Source: Endomychus coccineus (Eukaryota > Arthropoda > Insecta > Coleoptera > Endomychidae). Taken from it: a stretch of DNA of 64,000 bases. Below are positions 35,101 through 43,690 of this stretch, one piece after another. The notes under the pieces are model-generated. The model was not told the origin of the DNA and made no database searches. It was given only the letters and a program-made list of their open reading frames with translations. The position numbers and the translations under genes are program-made. The DNA lies in contig OY294070.1 in NCBI GenBank assembly GCA_958510875.1, positions 806,001 to 870,000 of the forward strand. Reading direction: 5' to 3'. Numbering within the stretch: position 1 is the first letter of the stretch; each line of letters starts with the position of its first letter.

Positions 35101-37241
35101 TGACCCGATAAACGGACACGATAAAAAATGTTGGCACATCGTGGAAGTGTATAAGAATGGCATGCTTTTCAAGTAACCGCAACTTGGAAAGGGTTAACCT
35201 CCAGTCAAAAGAAGAAAAAAATGCGAATGCTGTATCTCGAGATCTAGCAGCCGGGGAAAATTCGGTCTGTGAGATGAATTGGTCATTGAACCGTCCTCTA
35301 ACGATAAACCATAGTGCCATCGGGTTAATGTTCAGACCATTAATATCGCTCTGGCTCCTAGACTATGAGGGTGAAGGTAACGTTGATTCTTTCAAGTTAA
35401 TTCCATCTGGAAATATCATGACCCAATTCCTAGATAATCAGTTTTTTATCCTAACCTAACGATTGATTTACTAATACAACGCTTTAGATAAAGCGTTTTT
35501 AGAAATATATTCATAGGAACCATAATTCAACAAAATCGATTGTGAGTCATGTTCAGAATGTTATGTGGGTCAATCTAGAAGGAACATTTTCACTCGTTAT
35601 AAGAAACATTTTGCCCATATAAAGAAAAATAATGGTGAAAAAAACAGGCACATTTTGATTTATAATTTCCTCAGTACTTTATTAGTATTTTTAATGAATA
35701 AGGGTGATTATTTCTTATTTATAGTGTGAATTGTGTTATAGTTTATTAGTTACATTATCTGTCAATGTTACGTTACAGATTTCCTTTTATTCAAATTTGA
35801 TTCCTGAAAGTTCATAATTTTCAATTACAGTGGGACTAGATGGAAAATTCAGACCTTTCGGCAGTCAACCCCAAAGTCTTGAAATCGCTCAAATGGGCCA
35901 AGATAGGAACATGAAAGGGTTACAATCAATCGAACACCGCTTTCCCATCACCAACGGCTCTCTTTTTACCAGCATAGACGGTCGTCTACCCGTCATTCAC
36001 AACTATAGACGTCATAAAGACTCTAGAGGTAACTATTTCGATTGTTCCGTTGTTGTGAAATGCATGAAACGTGCTAACATTTTTCGATTTCAGGAATCAG
36101 ACACGACGGCAGTTCCTCCAACTTGGCGCTGAACTCGTCGCACCTACCAAATCAAGACTACCAGGACCATTTCAACTGTCAAAATTGCGAAGCGGACCTC
36201 TGTCCCAGTCACTCTAATCTGCATCATCTCAGTCCGATTTACGTGCATCAAAAATTGAACGGTCTCCAGAAAAACAACATCTTGTTACAGCGTAATCTTC
36301 GACCCACCGTGAGCCACGAAAGTCTGTGCAACGTCGAAGAAAACCACGCCGCTTATAGTACGCCCATCAACAATCCCGTCATGAAGAACTCGAGGAACTT
36401 ACTGCGACTTAACCGCATCAGATTGAGCAAAAGCGAAGATAGTCTCAACGAAATCGAAAGGGAATTGACTAGTTTGAAGCAACACGCGATACCCGACGTT
36501 AAGAAGAGGATCAATAAGCACGTCAACGAACAGATTTTGGATTATTCGAGTTCCGATGACGATTTCGGGGCCGAAATCGTGGTCAACAACTTCGACAGTT
36601 TGAGTTCGAAAAGTAGTTGTTCCATCACCACCGAAGCCAACGGCGATTTCCATTTCTATCAAACGTCCCAATTAACTCCCAACATAGAAGACAAACTACT
36701 AGCGACGAGTTCGAACAAGCCGTTCCAGCACGTCGCCGACGACAAACTGCTACCGCCGCGTCTAAACAAGTCCTTCGAAAATCTGAACTTGAACGTCGAA
36801 CACTCGATCGTGAACCACTTCACCGTCTGCGACAAGGATCTGCAAAATTTCGATCCGCGAAGTCCGAAAAACGTGAACCGCATCTTCAAGATATCGCGCT
36901 CGAATTCGAAACGTTCGCTGGAGAACTTCAGGGCGTTTTTGGAGGACCGCGTCGATCCGGACGGCAAATTGCAACGATCCAACTCGTACATGACGTTGGA
37001 GGATCGCAAGAAAAAGTGCAACAAGAAATTGCTCAGATCCAATTCGAAATTGTCCGATTGCTGCGGTCACAACTTGCAACAACAACAACACAAGATCAAG
37101 TCGGTGGAATATTTGCCGGAGACGAACGCGATCAACAACGTGTGGATCGAGGAGTTACGTCACCTGCGACCGCTTAAATACGGCGTGGGTGCGAACGTCA
37201 AAACGACGAATCACGTGGGAAGTGTGCCCGATTTGAAAAAG
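7155..37241 (+). CDS. orphan seven-transmembrane receptor, spliced gene (4 confirmed-phase exons)
   Basis: Exons 7155-8123, 32150-32333, 35831-36028 and 36094-37241 have GT-AG borders and join in phases 0, 1 and 1 to give 833 residues. Helices 1-5 lie in exon 1 (helix 1 at residues 9-29, helix 3 starting at Cys75). A paired Cys162 in the second outer loop, a 100-residue third inner loop and helix 6 at the exon 1 end follow; exon 2 supplies helix 7. The usual DRY motif is replaced by SIKLNR and there is no NPxxY, so it is an atypical class A-like receptor. The tail of about 450 residues is Ser/Asn-rich with three RSNS motifs. I do not recognise the ligand or a named ortholog. The ATG at 7155 lies 16 bases after an acceptor, so 5' UTR exons probably exist upstream. 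Exon 4 either reads on to a stop at 37263 or is spliced onward. Confidence 0.8.
8450..8730 (+). mobile_element. Tc-like (IS630 superfamily) transposase C-terminal relic
   Basis: The + strand reads VRQYLDATFTGRWIERR, then IEWPPRSPDLTPLDFF, then after stops PNNLDDLRQRIRAEVE and SVCTRIGDLP. This is the C-terminal part of a DDE transposase common in insect genomes; SPDLTPLDFF holds the last catalytic region. Internal stops and a frameshift after WG show it is dead. Confidence 0.75.
9325..9650 (-). mobile_element. LINE reverse transcriptase C-terminal relic
   Basis: Two overlapping minus frames give LEHRRKVGDFSLFYRYFHG, then LYRAAKLWDSLPSDVFPYA and YNLQTFKKNTKAYL, the standard tail of a Jockey/CR1-type LINE ORF2. 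A frameshift near 9500 separates them. The last residues (TAGSHDVLHKF) also occur in the relics near 52400 and 53900, so these three copies belong to one family. Confidence 0.75.
9660..11360. other. intronic DNA with no recognised feature
   Basis: Only short unsupported open frames are present; no repeat or RNA signal was recognised. Confidence 0.4.
11367..11482. repeat. short inverted repeat (MITE-like)
   Basis: Arms of about 34 bases at 11367-11400 and 11449-11482 pair with a few mismatches; both begin GTCTAAG on their own strand. A (GTAA)n-like tract lies in the loop. Probably a small foldback or MITE. Confidence 0.6.
11518..12294 (+). repeat. diverged long-form satellite units (about 275-309 bp)
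   Basis: Two longer units, about 11666-11940 and 11941-12249, start with CTGAAGTTAAAACTAAC and end with CTGTAAC..TTGTTAATAA.CAT, the same landmarks as the 156-bp monomer that follows. Each contains roughly 120-150 bases (from a GAAGTTTC word through a TATAAC word) that the short monomer lacks. They mark the ancestral form at the array edge. Confidence 0.75.
12295..19473 (+). repeat. 156-bp tandem satellite, about 46 monomers
   Basis: The word GAGGTTGGAG recurs every 156 bases (12295, 12451, 12607 and so on). The copies are almost identical; only a few positions vary, such as ATTAATG versus ATTCATG and TGCACTTCC versus TCCACTTCC, plus one inserted T near 17168 and private changes near 13898, 15610 and 16006. 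Every monomer I checked holds one GAATTC (EcoRI) site. No protein is encoded. Such uniformity implies recent amplification or homogenisation. It lies within an intron of an apparently intact gene. Confidence 0.97.
19474..19560 (+). repeat. degenerate right edge of the satellite
   Basis: The last monomer diverges (TTGTTGGTAATCATCTGAAG, then a shortened TTTTTCTGAGGTC segment) before the similarity ends near 19560. The end resembles the long-form units of the left edge more than the array core. Confidence 0.75.
19626..20002 (-). mobile_element. LINE ORF2 C-terminal relic
   Basis: Minus-strand frames give DRQKQLRDWVKQQQRKRWNE and RELSENGTKELLNISRS, then after a frameshift KIGLYNGDLSCRQCYKGTET and finally YPKLSSEKYNSQPVKNLY. 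This is the region after RNase H in Jockey/R1-like LINEs, including the CxxC element. Dead because of stops and frame changes. The + strand ORF over it is a shadow. Confidence 0.65.
21060..21620 (+). mobile_element. LINE reverse transcriptase relic
   Basis: The + strand encodes KGVRQGSVLGPLLFIVYAND (motif B) from about 21083. It continues into NLSFLGMQIDGTLDWICHVD and ARSLAKYCYALKIIINQVNF, then ILKYGIIFWGSSIDTNRIF. The FADD motif is absent and stops are present. It ends where the inverted-repeat element at 21622 begins. Confidence 0.75.
21622..22396. mobile_element. 775-bp DNA element with about 60-bp terminal inverted repeats
   Basis: The left end starts CCGGGACATCAAAAAGTATC, and the right end on the opposite strand starts CCGGGATATCAAAAAGTATC; similarity continues for about 60 bases with scattered mismatches. 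TA flanks both CCGGG starts, which would fit a TA target duplication. No transposase is encoded. It interrupts the C-terminal part of the LINE relic to its left. Confidence 0.7.
23210..24130 (+). mobile_element. LINE with RNase H, ORF2 3' part (dead)
   Basis: Broken + strand frames read INKWCQGEKLTVNHLK, PVLNGVEIAIV, AKYLGVIFDHKLT, then KNWELQPKMITWLYTRVIRP. These are the post-FADD regions of an I/R1/Jockey-type reverse transcriptase. They are followed by VWVPDHTGYKGNQEADSLL, the C-terminal RNase H motif with its catalytic D, and by STWLKNQSQEWWN. Several stops and frameshifts are visible. Confidence 0.8.
24131..25300. other. intronic DNA with no recognised feature
   Basis: AT-rich and without supported genes. 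The segment at 24253 starting ACCGGGTGACCCATTTAAA looks like the end of some insect repeat, but I found no partner in the window. Confidence 0.35.
25303..25416 (-). mobile_element. Penelope-like terminus (family B) with intact-looking hammerhead
   Basis: Minus-strand hammerhead at about 25402-25358: TACT, core CTGATGA, one extra T, stem II GATTA/TAATC with a 5-nt loop, GAAA, a two-pair stem III (AG/CT) with a 3-nt loop, C17, then AGTA pairing with TACT as stem I. All canonical core positions are present. The rest of the repeat (TTCACACTATAAATAAGAAA on the + strand) matches the other family members. Confidence 0.65.
25418..25770 (+). mobile_element. LINE RNase H and 3' tail relic
   Basis: Begins at the end of the PLE terminus. 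Frames give WIPGHSEVEGN (RNase H), GSSKAPFG, then LKKLLSLNKKDLWEM, ending with non-coding sequence from GCGGCAGATGGTGTTAGAAC that recurs at 51930-52010. Stops occur early, so it is dead. Confidence 0.7.
26652..26815. mobile_element. inverted pair of Penelope-like termini (family B)
   Basis: A left arm (26652-26725, minus orientation) meets a right arm (26726-26815, plus orientation) head to head, forming an imperfect palindrome about 165 bases long. The right arm holds TACT, CTGATGG (A9 changed), stem II GGCTAC-like pairing with GTAGTC, GAAA, then a short stem III and AGTA. One core position is altered, so cleavage is doubtful. Confidence 0.65.
27543..27660 (-). mobile_element. Penelope-like terminus (family B)
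   Basis: Same layout as at 25303, with CTGATGG in place of CTGATGA and GTAGTC then GAAA on the minus strand. Stem I is weakened (GAACT against TACT). Probably an inactive ribozyme. Confidence 0.6.
27661..30550. other. long intronic stretch with nothing recognised
   Basis: No coding similarity, tandem array or RNA gene could be recognised. Small open frames (28556-28759, 29661-29849, 30307-30516) lack any supporting features. Confidence 0.4.
30555..30612 (+). mobile_element. fragment of Penelope-like terminus (family A)
   Basis: The run CATATGTGTTAGTG followed by ACCATTTC and CGAGAATTTA matches 61182-61225, just downstream of the family A hammerhead. The ribozyme part itself is absent here. 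Confidence 0.45.
31272..31481. repeat. 210-bp hairpin element (MITE-like)
   Basis: 59-bp arms at about 31272-31330 and 31423-31481 are inverted copies with three or four mismatches, both starting TGTGTC on their own strand. A second smaller palindrome (GATAACAGCCC with GGGCTGTTACC) sits in the loop. Likely a non-autonomous DNA element; target duplication not clear. Confidence 0.7.
32150..32333 (+). CDS. receptor exon 2: helix 7
   Basis: Preceded by a T-rich tract and TTCAAG, followed by GTAATT. In the frame set by exon 1 it reads VLCIHPRLISPWPVSGAALW, then LGLLQDLLIPIGLGLVDSRF and SSWVSNVYKCSRRGG. The hydrophobic block completes helix 7 and the basic end starts the cytoplasmic tail. It enters in phase 0 and leaves in phase 1, matching both neighbours. 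Confidence 0.82.
33185..33610 (-). mobile_element. mariner transposase C-terminal relic
   Basis: The minus strand gives GKTITGVYYAELLDRSDVDL, then KKVLFHQDNAPAHRSAVAMA (second catalytic D) and YSPDLAPCDLFLFPN (third catalytic D, D34D spacing type), with an internal stop. The segment starting CCCTGAAAAATTAAACA at 33192 is shared with the mariner at 48660, so both belong to one family. The catalytic N-terminal part is missing. Confidence 0.8.
34107..35365. mobile_element. 1.26-kb foldback element with about 575-bp arms
   Basis: The arms 34107-34683 and 34790-35365 are near-perfect inverted copies around a 106-bp G/T-rich loop. Ends read TAGTCTAGGAGCC and its complement; TA at both outer ends fits a TA target duplication. 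An 81-codon frame is preserved identically in both arms (34151-34396 + and 35075-35320 -), but I see no domain and regard it as a by-product of arm identity. Transcripts of it would form a long hairpin. Confidence 0.88.
35650..35737 (+). mobile_element. Penelope-like terminus (family B) lacking the ribozyme core
   Basis: Matches the family B consensus from ACATTTTGATTTATAATT and again from CCTCAGTACTTTA onward, but the roughly 38 bases between, which hold the stem I strand, CTGATG core, stem II and GAAA, are absent. Confidence 0.6.
35831..36028 (+). CDS. receptor exon 3: cytoplasmic tail
   Basis: Follows TTCAATTACAG and precedes GTAACT. In the inherited phase it reads VGLDGKFRPFGSQPQSLEIA and onward to RRHKDSR, 66 residues of soluble tail. 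Phase 1 in and phase 1 out. Confidence 0.8.
36094..37241 (+). CDS. receptor exon 4: serine-rich tail
   Basis: Starts after CGATTTCAG and continues 382 codons in frame with marked GC-rich codon use. The tail is rich in Ser, Asn and basic residues and repeats short patterns: SFENLN, SLENF, SVEYL and SVPDL, plus RSNSKRS, RSNSYMT and RSNSKLS, which look like basophilic kinase targets. Two CxxC pairs (NCQNCEADLC) lie near its start. At 37242 the run AAAAAG is followed by GTATTC, a plausible donor; if unused, seven more codons lead to TAG at 37263. Confidence 0.82.
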
Positions 37242-37539
37242 GTATTCATTTCCGAATATATTTAGACGTTATTCAGATGTGGTTGTATTTGAATGATCCA
37301 GTTGCGCTCGTATTTGGTACAACGGAAGTGTTTTGTTCTCGATGAGAGGGTGGGTTCGTGAAAGATAATCGTTGAAAAGAAAGGTTTTGTAACGTGTTCG
37401 TATTTATTTTTCTTAAAATCGTTAAGGTTTGGCCAAATCATATGCAATTTTCCTGCCTAAATTCCCGAATTCCCTCACTTTTGTGTCCGAAAAATCGACG
37501 AATTTCAGGAGGTGCTAGGTAATAGTCAAATACGGAATT

Positions 37540-40200
37540 GTGCACGAGTTAAGACCCTCGACAACCCTGGAGTACTTGGCAATAAACTACAAGATGTCTG
37601 ACAGTGCTTTTTTTAAATTTTATTTCACTCTGTCATCATCAGTTTACGCTAAAAACATTATTTGGAACTTGAAGCTACTTTTATTGGAAATTCATGCCAG
37701 GAAAATGATATCAACTAGATGTCACATAGTTACAATAAATCGTACGTCAAATGTCGTAGTGCAGATCCACCTTTATTACCTAAATTTCTTCGAAAGATCG
37801 AAAGATTTATATGTCATATGTTTTAAAGATTGTCATACACGGATATACCAAGTAGGTGCGATTAATCGTACGACTAATATCGAAGTGCAGATGTACCTTT
37901 AACTACATTTGATTGTAAAATCGAAGCGATCGCGACAATTATTGTTGCGTTAGGAATATGCTCGGAATTGAAATATCATATAAAATACAAGATGTTTTAC
38001 ATCAACAGGTTTCAGAAATTTTTTTTAATGAAAATAGGTGCTTGAAGGTTGCCTACGCGGAAATGTCACAGTTACAATCAATTGTACGTCAAATCTTGTA
38101 TTCCACATTCACCTTTATTCCCTAAATTTCTTCGAAAGATCGAAAGAGATTTGTATGTCATATGTTTTAAAGAATGTCATACACGGAGATACCAAATAGG
38201 TGCGATTTGTCGTACGACTAATGTCGAAGTGCAGATGTACCTTTAACTATATTTCGTGAAAAATTTAAAAGGGATCATGACAATTAGTGTTGCGCTAGAA
38301 ATGCTCATAATTAAAAAATGTTATCGAGTTGTACGGTTTTACGTATTGATTTGAATTACGTCATTTGTACTGAACTTTGCAGTATGTAATATACAAGATG
38401 TCTTGCATTTTTTATTTTATTGTACTCTGCCATCAACAGTTTTCACGATGAAGGTCGCCATACACGGAAATATCACATAGTTACAATCGATCGTATGTCA
38501 AATACCAAGTAGTTGCGATTAATCGTACGGCTAATGTCGAAGTGCAGATGTACCTTTAACTACATTTCATTGGAAAATGGAGGCAATCACGACAATTATT
38601 GTTGCGTTAGAAATGCTCATAATTTAAAAATGCAATCGTGTTGGATGGTTTTACGTATTGATTTGAATTACGACATTTGTACTCAACTTTGCAGTATATA
38701 AAATACAAGATATCTAATTTTTTTTATTTTATTCTACTCTGCCATCAACAGTTTTCAGAAAAGCTTTCATCGGAAATATATGCGTGGAAAATGATATCAA
38801 CTACATGCTTGAAGGTTGCCATACATGGAAATGTCAGCTTTCAAAAAAACCTTTAGTTTGAACTCAAAACTAAATTTATTGGAAATTGATCTATGGAAAA
38901 TGTTTTCTTGGTGATTCCTATTTTGCCGTTGCGATTGGAACTCCCTACAAGTGTATTGGGAGCCGCAACATAATGCTTAAAGGTTACAATCGATCGTACA
39001 TCAAATGTCGCAGTGCAGATCCACCTTTATTCCCTAAATCCCTTCAAAGTTCATCATATTTTTTTTAAATTCCTATACACGGAGATACCAAGTAGTGGCG
39101 ATTAATCGTACGGCTAATGTCGAAGTGCAGATGTACCTTTAACTACATTTGAAGCGATCACAACAATAATTGTTGAGTTAGAAAAGTTCGGAATTTAACA
39201 ATGTAATCGAGGTGTACGGTTTTACCTTGATTGATTTGAATTGTGACATTTATACTTAACTTTGCAGTACCGTAAAATAAAATATGTCTTTCATTTTAAA
39301 AATTTTTTCTACTCTGCCATCAACACAGTTTCCAGAAAAAACTTCATTTGGAACCTAAAACTACTTTTATTGGAAATTCACAAAGTAGTTGCGATTAATC
39401 GTACGACTAATGTCGAAGTGTAGATGTACCTTTAACTACATTTGCGTTAGAAATACTCGGAATTATAAATGCAATCGAGGTGTACTGTTTTACTTGTTGA
39501 TTTGCATTGCGACATTTGTACTTAACTTGGCAGTATGTAAATTACAAGATGTCTTGCATTTTTTATTTTATTTTACTCTGCCGTCAACAGTTTTCAGGAA
39601 AAACTAAAGTTCGTCATATTTTTCATAAATTACCATACACAGAGATACCAAGTAGTTGCGATTAATCGTACGGCTAATGTCGAAGTGCAGATGTACCTTT
39701 AACTATGTGATTGGAAAATCGAAACGAGCGGGACAATTGTTGCTTTACAAATGCTTGGAATTATAAATGCAAATCGAGGTGTATGGTACTTAATGATTTG
39801 AATGGGGAAAGTTATACTTTACTTTTCAGTACGAAATGTTTTGCATTTTTTAAATTTTATTCTATTCTGCCAACATCAACTTTGAGAAAAAACTTTATTT
39901 GGACCTTACAACTACATTTATTGGAAATTCATGTCCTAAAATTGTATTCTGAAGAAACCTATAGCTTGAAGGTTGCCATACTCGTAAGATGCCACCTAGT
40001 TACAATTGATCGTACGTCGAATGTCGTAGGGCAGATGTACCTTTAAGATTTGCCATTCATATTTTTCAAAGGTTGCCATACATGGAGATACCAAGTAGTT
40101 GCGATGAATCGTACGGCTAATGTTGAAGTGCAGATGTACCCTTAACTTCATTTGATTGGAAAATCGAAACGATCAGGTCAATTGTTGTAGAAATGCTCGG
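37540..40200 (+). repeat. degenerate tandem array with CGTACG palindromic modules, part 1
   Basis: Modules of about 84 bases recur, reading roughly GGTTGCCATACACGGA, then a palindromic centre ATTAATCGTACGACTAAT, then GTGCAGATGTACCTTTAA. Copies end near 37900, 38250, 38560, 39140, 39435, 39700, 40045 and 40145, so spacing here varies between about 100 and 580 bases. Between modules a conserved non-coding spacer includes TCTGCCATCAACAGTTTTCA. Short ORFs in the area fall within repeats and are not genes. Confidence 0.85.
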
Positions 40201-41384
40201 AATTGTGAATGCAGATCAAAACGTAATATTTTACGGTACTGCGAACTATTTCGTGATTTACTATAACCTAACTCCTGAAATTTGATTTTAGAGTTTTCAT
40301 TTCGAGTTTTCAGACATTAAATTAAGGGAATTAGGAAATTCACCAGCTATCACCATAGTTTTAAGAGCGTCAATCCACTCTCAACAAAAATCGCAAAAAA
40401 CGGTTATCATCATTGAGATCTGGAGAGATACGAGGTCCCTCGAAATTATAAACGGCCTGTAAACCACCTGGAACTCCACCAAACTCCCATATGGCGAGTC
40501 AAATATTGAAAACAAAATTCGCCTTTTCAAATAAATGCCTGAATATATTTAAAAAAAAAGAAAATTCTACAAAACTACACAGTTTGATCTACATCCATTT
40601 GATAATTTTATTTATAAAAATTATACACATATTCGAGGCTATTGCAAAAAGGTGGGAAATTTTTTAAATATTTAAACAAATTATTAAATAATTTGAGAAA
40701 ACTCCAGTATATTTTAAAGTACAAACTTAAAATTTCCATGGAAATGGTAGAAAGATTAATGTATCAGAAATTAACTTTGTCTTTAAAACGTGATTATTAA
40801 GTATTATGGAAGAAAGTTGACATTTAATTAAAATAATTTGATCTGTTTTGGATATATGCAAAATACAATTCATCTCAGAATAATTAAGAAGATTCATCCT
40901 CTCAGATACTCCCCGATATTAATAATTGAATAGGGTGTGATTATTTAATTTCGCAATATATTCATATCTGAACTCATTTAAAAGATAAAACTAAAGTCCA
41001 GTCATTATTTAAGTTTGCTATATCGTTTAAATTTATTATTTGTAAATATCTGTATTAATTATAATTTATCATAATCACCAGTATTACCATGTAAATACCA
41101 GTTACTTATTTCTATTTGCAACTCAATTGTACTATTGTTGAATATTTAATATTATTATATGTATTCAAATAGAAAACTAATAAAATTCACTGGTTTTATT
41201 CTCCCCCAGTTCGAACTACGTTTGAGTAAGAATAACTTCTAGTATTTGCATCAAAGAAACAACGAATTAAATGAAATTAAAAGAAGAAACTCGGAAAGGT
41301 GACGTGGAGTTGGTCGGATCTCTGCAGCTTGATAATCTACCATCAGGTTAGTTAGTTACCATTTAGAATTATTGTAATTGAAAA
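40201..41384. other. unrelated AT-rich block interrupting the array
   Basis: No module or spacer of the surrounding array is recognisable here. The end near 41385 re-enters the array in mid-spacer (AAAAGTGTTGCTTGAAGGTT). It contains the candidate microexon listed next. Confidence 0.5.
41210..41225 (+). CDS. candidate 16-nt microexon of the receptor gene
   Basis: A strong pyrimidine tract ending CTCCCCCAG at 41209, sixteen bases, then GTAAGAATAA. Entering in phase 0 from 37241 it encodes FELRL plus one base; the extra base (phase 1) exactly fits the phase needed at 44387. Supported only by splice-site quality and phase; a chance match remains possible. Confidence 0.3.
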
Positions 41385-43690
41385 TGTCCAAAAGTGTTGC
41401 TTGAAGGTTACCATACACGGAGATCTATCGTACGTCAAACGTGTTAGTGCACATCTACCTTCATTCCCTAAATTCAGAAAATTCGAATGAGATTTGTGTA
41501 AGTCATATTATCCAAAGGTTACCGGAGATACCAAGTAGCGATGAATCGTACGACTAATGTCGAACTATAGATGTGCCTTTAACTACAATTGGATTGGAAA
41601 ATCGGATAACTATTGCATTAGAAATGGTTTGAATTATAAACTCAAATTGAAGTGTGCGTTTACTGACTGACCTTAAAATTAACTTTGCAATACCGTAGAA
41701 TACAAGATGTTGCAGATCATTTAAAAAAATTTATTCTACTCTCCTATCATCAGCTTTCGAAAAAACCTTTATTTGGAACTCCAAACTACATTTATTGGAT
41801 ATTCATCGATGGAAGACGATATATTGGAGACGCCCACTTCGCCATTGTGATTTGAAATTTCTAAAAGTGTATTGGGAAGCTACAACATAATGCCTAAAGG
41901 TTGCCATATACGGAAATGTGGCCTAGTTACAAATAATCGTACGACAAACGTCGTAGTGCAGATCTACATTTATTCGCTGATTTTTTTCAGTTTGGAATTG
42001 ATTTGAGTCATATTGCTTAAAGGTAGCCGTACACGGAGATACCAAGTATTTGCGATCAACAGTAAGTCTAATGTCGGAGTGCAGATGTACCTTTAACTGA
42101 ATCTGATTGGAAAATCCAAGTAATCAGGGAATTGTTCCGTCTCGGAATTATGAACGCAAATGGGAGTGTACGGTCTTACTGATTGATTTTAATTGGAAAA
42201 GTTATCGTTGAAATTAAGTTTGCAAACTTCAGAGCTTCAGCGTGTTTTTGCATTTTTTATAACATCCTACTTTTTTATCCTGCTTTCAAAAAAATCTGTA
42301 TTTGGAACTCAAAACAACATTTATTGGAAATTCGTGTGTGGAAATGATATCTAGATGACGCCCACTTCTCCGTTGTAATTGGAAATCCTTAAAAGTGTAT
42401 TGGGAAGCTATAACATAATGCCTAAAGGTTGCCATATACGGAAATGTCAGCTAGTTACAATTAATCGTACGACAACTGTCGAAGTGCAGATCTACACCTT
42501 TATTTACTGAATTTCTTCAGTTTGACATTGATTTGAGAGTCATACTGCTTAAAAGTAGCCATACACGGAGATACCAAGTACTTACGTTCAATGTCGGAGT
42601 GCAGATGTACCTTTAACTACATCTGATTGGAAAATCGTAGGGATCACGACAATTGTTGCGTTAAAAATGCTCGGAATTATGAACAAAAATTGATTTTGAT
42701 TTAAAAAGTTATCCTTGAAATTAACGTTGCAAAGTACAATATGTTTCAGAGCGTCAGAGTGTTTCTGCATTTTTTTCATTTAATCCTACTCTCATATCCT
42801 CAGTTTTCAAAAAAAGAACTTTATTTGGCACTCAAAACAGCATGATATCTAGATGACGCACATTTTTCCATTGTATTTGGAAATTCTTGAAAGAGTATTG
42901 GGAAGCTATAACATAATGCCTAAAGGTTGCCATATACGGAAATGTCACCTAAATTAGAATTAATCGTACAAGTGTCTTAGTGCAAATCTACCTTTATTCA
43001 CTGAAGTTCTTCAGTTTAGAATTGATTTGCGAGTCATATAGCTTGAAGGTAGCCACGCACGGAGATGCCAAGTACTTACGATCAACCGTACGTCTAATAT
43101 CGAAGTGCAAATGTACCTTTAAATACATCTGATTGGAAAATCGAAGCGATCACTACAATTGTTGCGTTATCTCTGAAATTAACTTTGCAAAATACAATAT
43201 GTTTCAGAACGTCAGTGTTTCCGCATTTTTTAAATTTTATTGTACTCTCATATCCTCAGCTTTCAAAAAAAACCTTTATTTGGAACTGAAAACCGCATTT
43301 ATTGGAAATTCATGTACGGAAAATGATAACTAGATAACGGCCATTTCACTATTGCAATTGGAAATTCCTAAAAGTGTATTCGGGAGCCAGAACATACTGC
43401 CTAAAGGTTGCCACATACGGAAATGCAATCTAGTTGAAATTAATCGTACGACAGGTGTCGTAGTGCAAATTTACCTTTATTTTCCAGATTTCTAATAGTT
43501 AGGAAGAGATTTGCGTCATATTACTTAAAGGTAGCCATACACGGTGATATCAATCAATCGTACGACAAATATGGGAGTGCAGATGTACCATTAACTACAT
43601 TTGATTGGGCAATCGAAGCGATCAGGATAAATATTGCATTAGAAATGGTTTGAATTAAAAACAAAAATTGAGGTGTACGATTTAAATTGG
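41385..43690 (+). repeat. degenerate tandem array with CGTACG palindromic modules, part 2
   Basis: More regular than part 1. Units of about 510 bases recur (module ends near 41582, 42095, 42615, 43120 and 43590), each with two related modules, a P form (CTAAAGGTTGCCATATACGG start) and a Q form (TTAAAGGTAGCC start, GTACCTTTAA end), and one spacer containing CCTTTATTTGGAACTCAAAA. Q modules are bounded by TTAAAGGTA and TACCTTTAA, like a MITE with a TTAA target. Confidence 0.85.

Noticed and set aside
36399..37177. Several long frames overlapping the receptor tail exon
   Set aside because: They are shadows of the GC-rich coding exon; the phase-consistent frame with kinase-type motifs is the real one.
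37700..40046. Multiple 60-120 codon ORFs in the CGTACG array
   Set aside because: They are repeats of the same non-coding unit with drifting frames and no codon-type conservation.
41300..41350. Possible exon reading KEETRKGDVELVGSLQLDNL
   Set aside because: It has a possible donor (CAG then GTTAGT) but no good acceptor, and its phase does not fit the receptor model.
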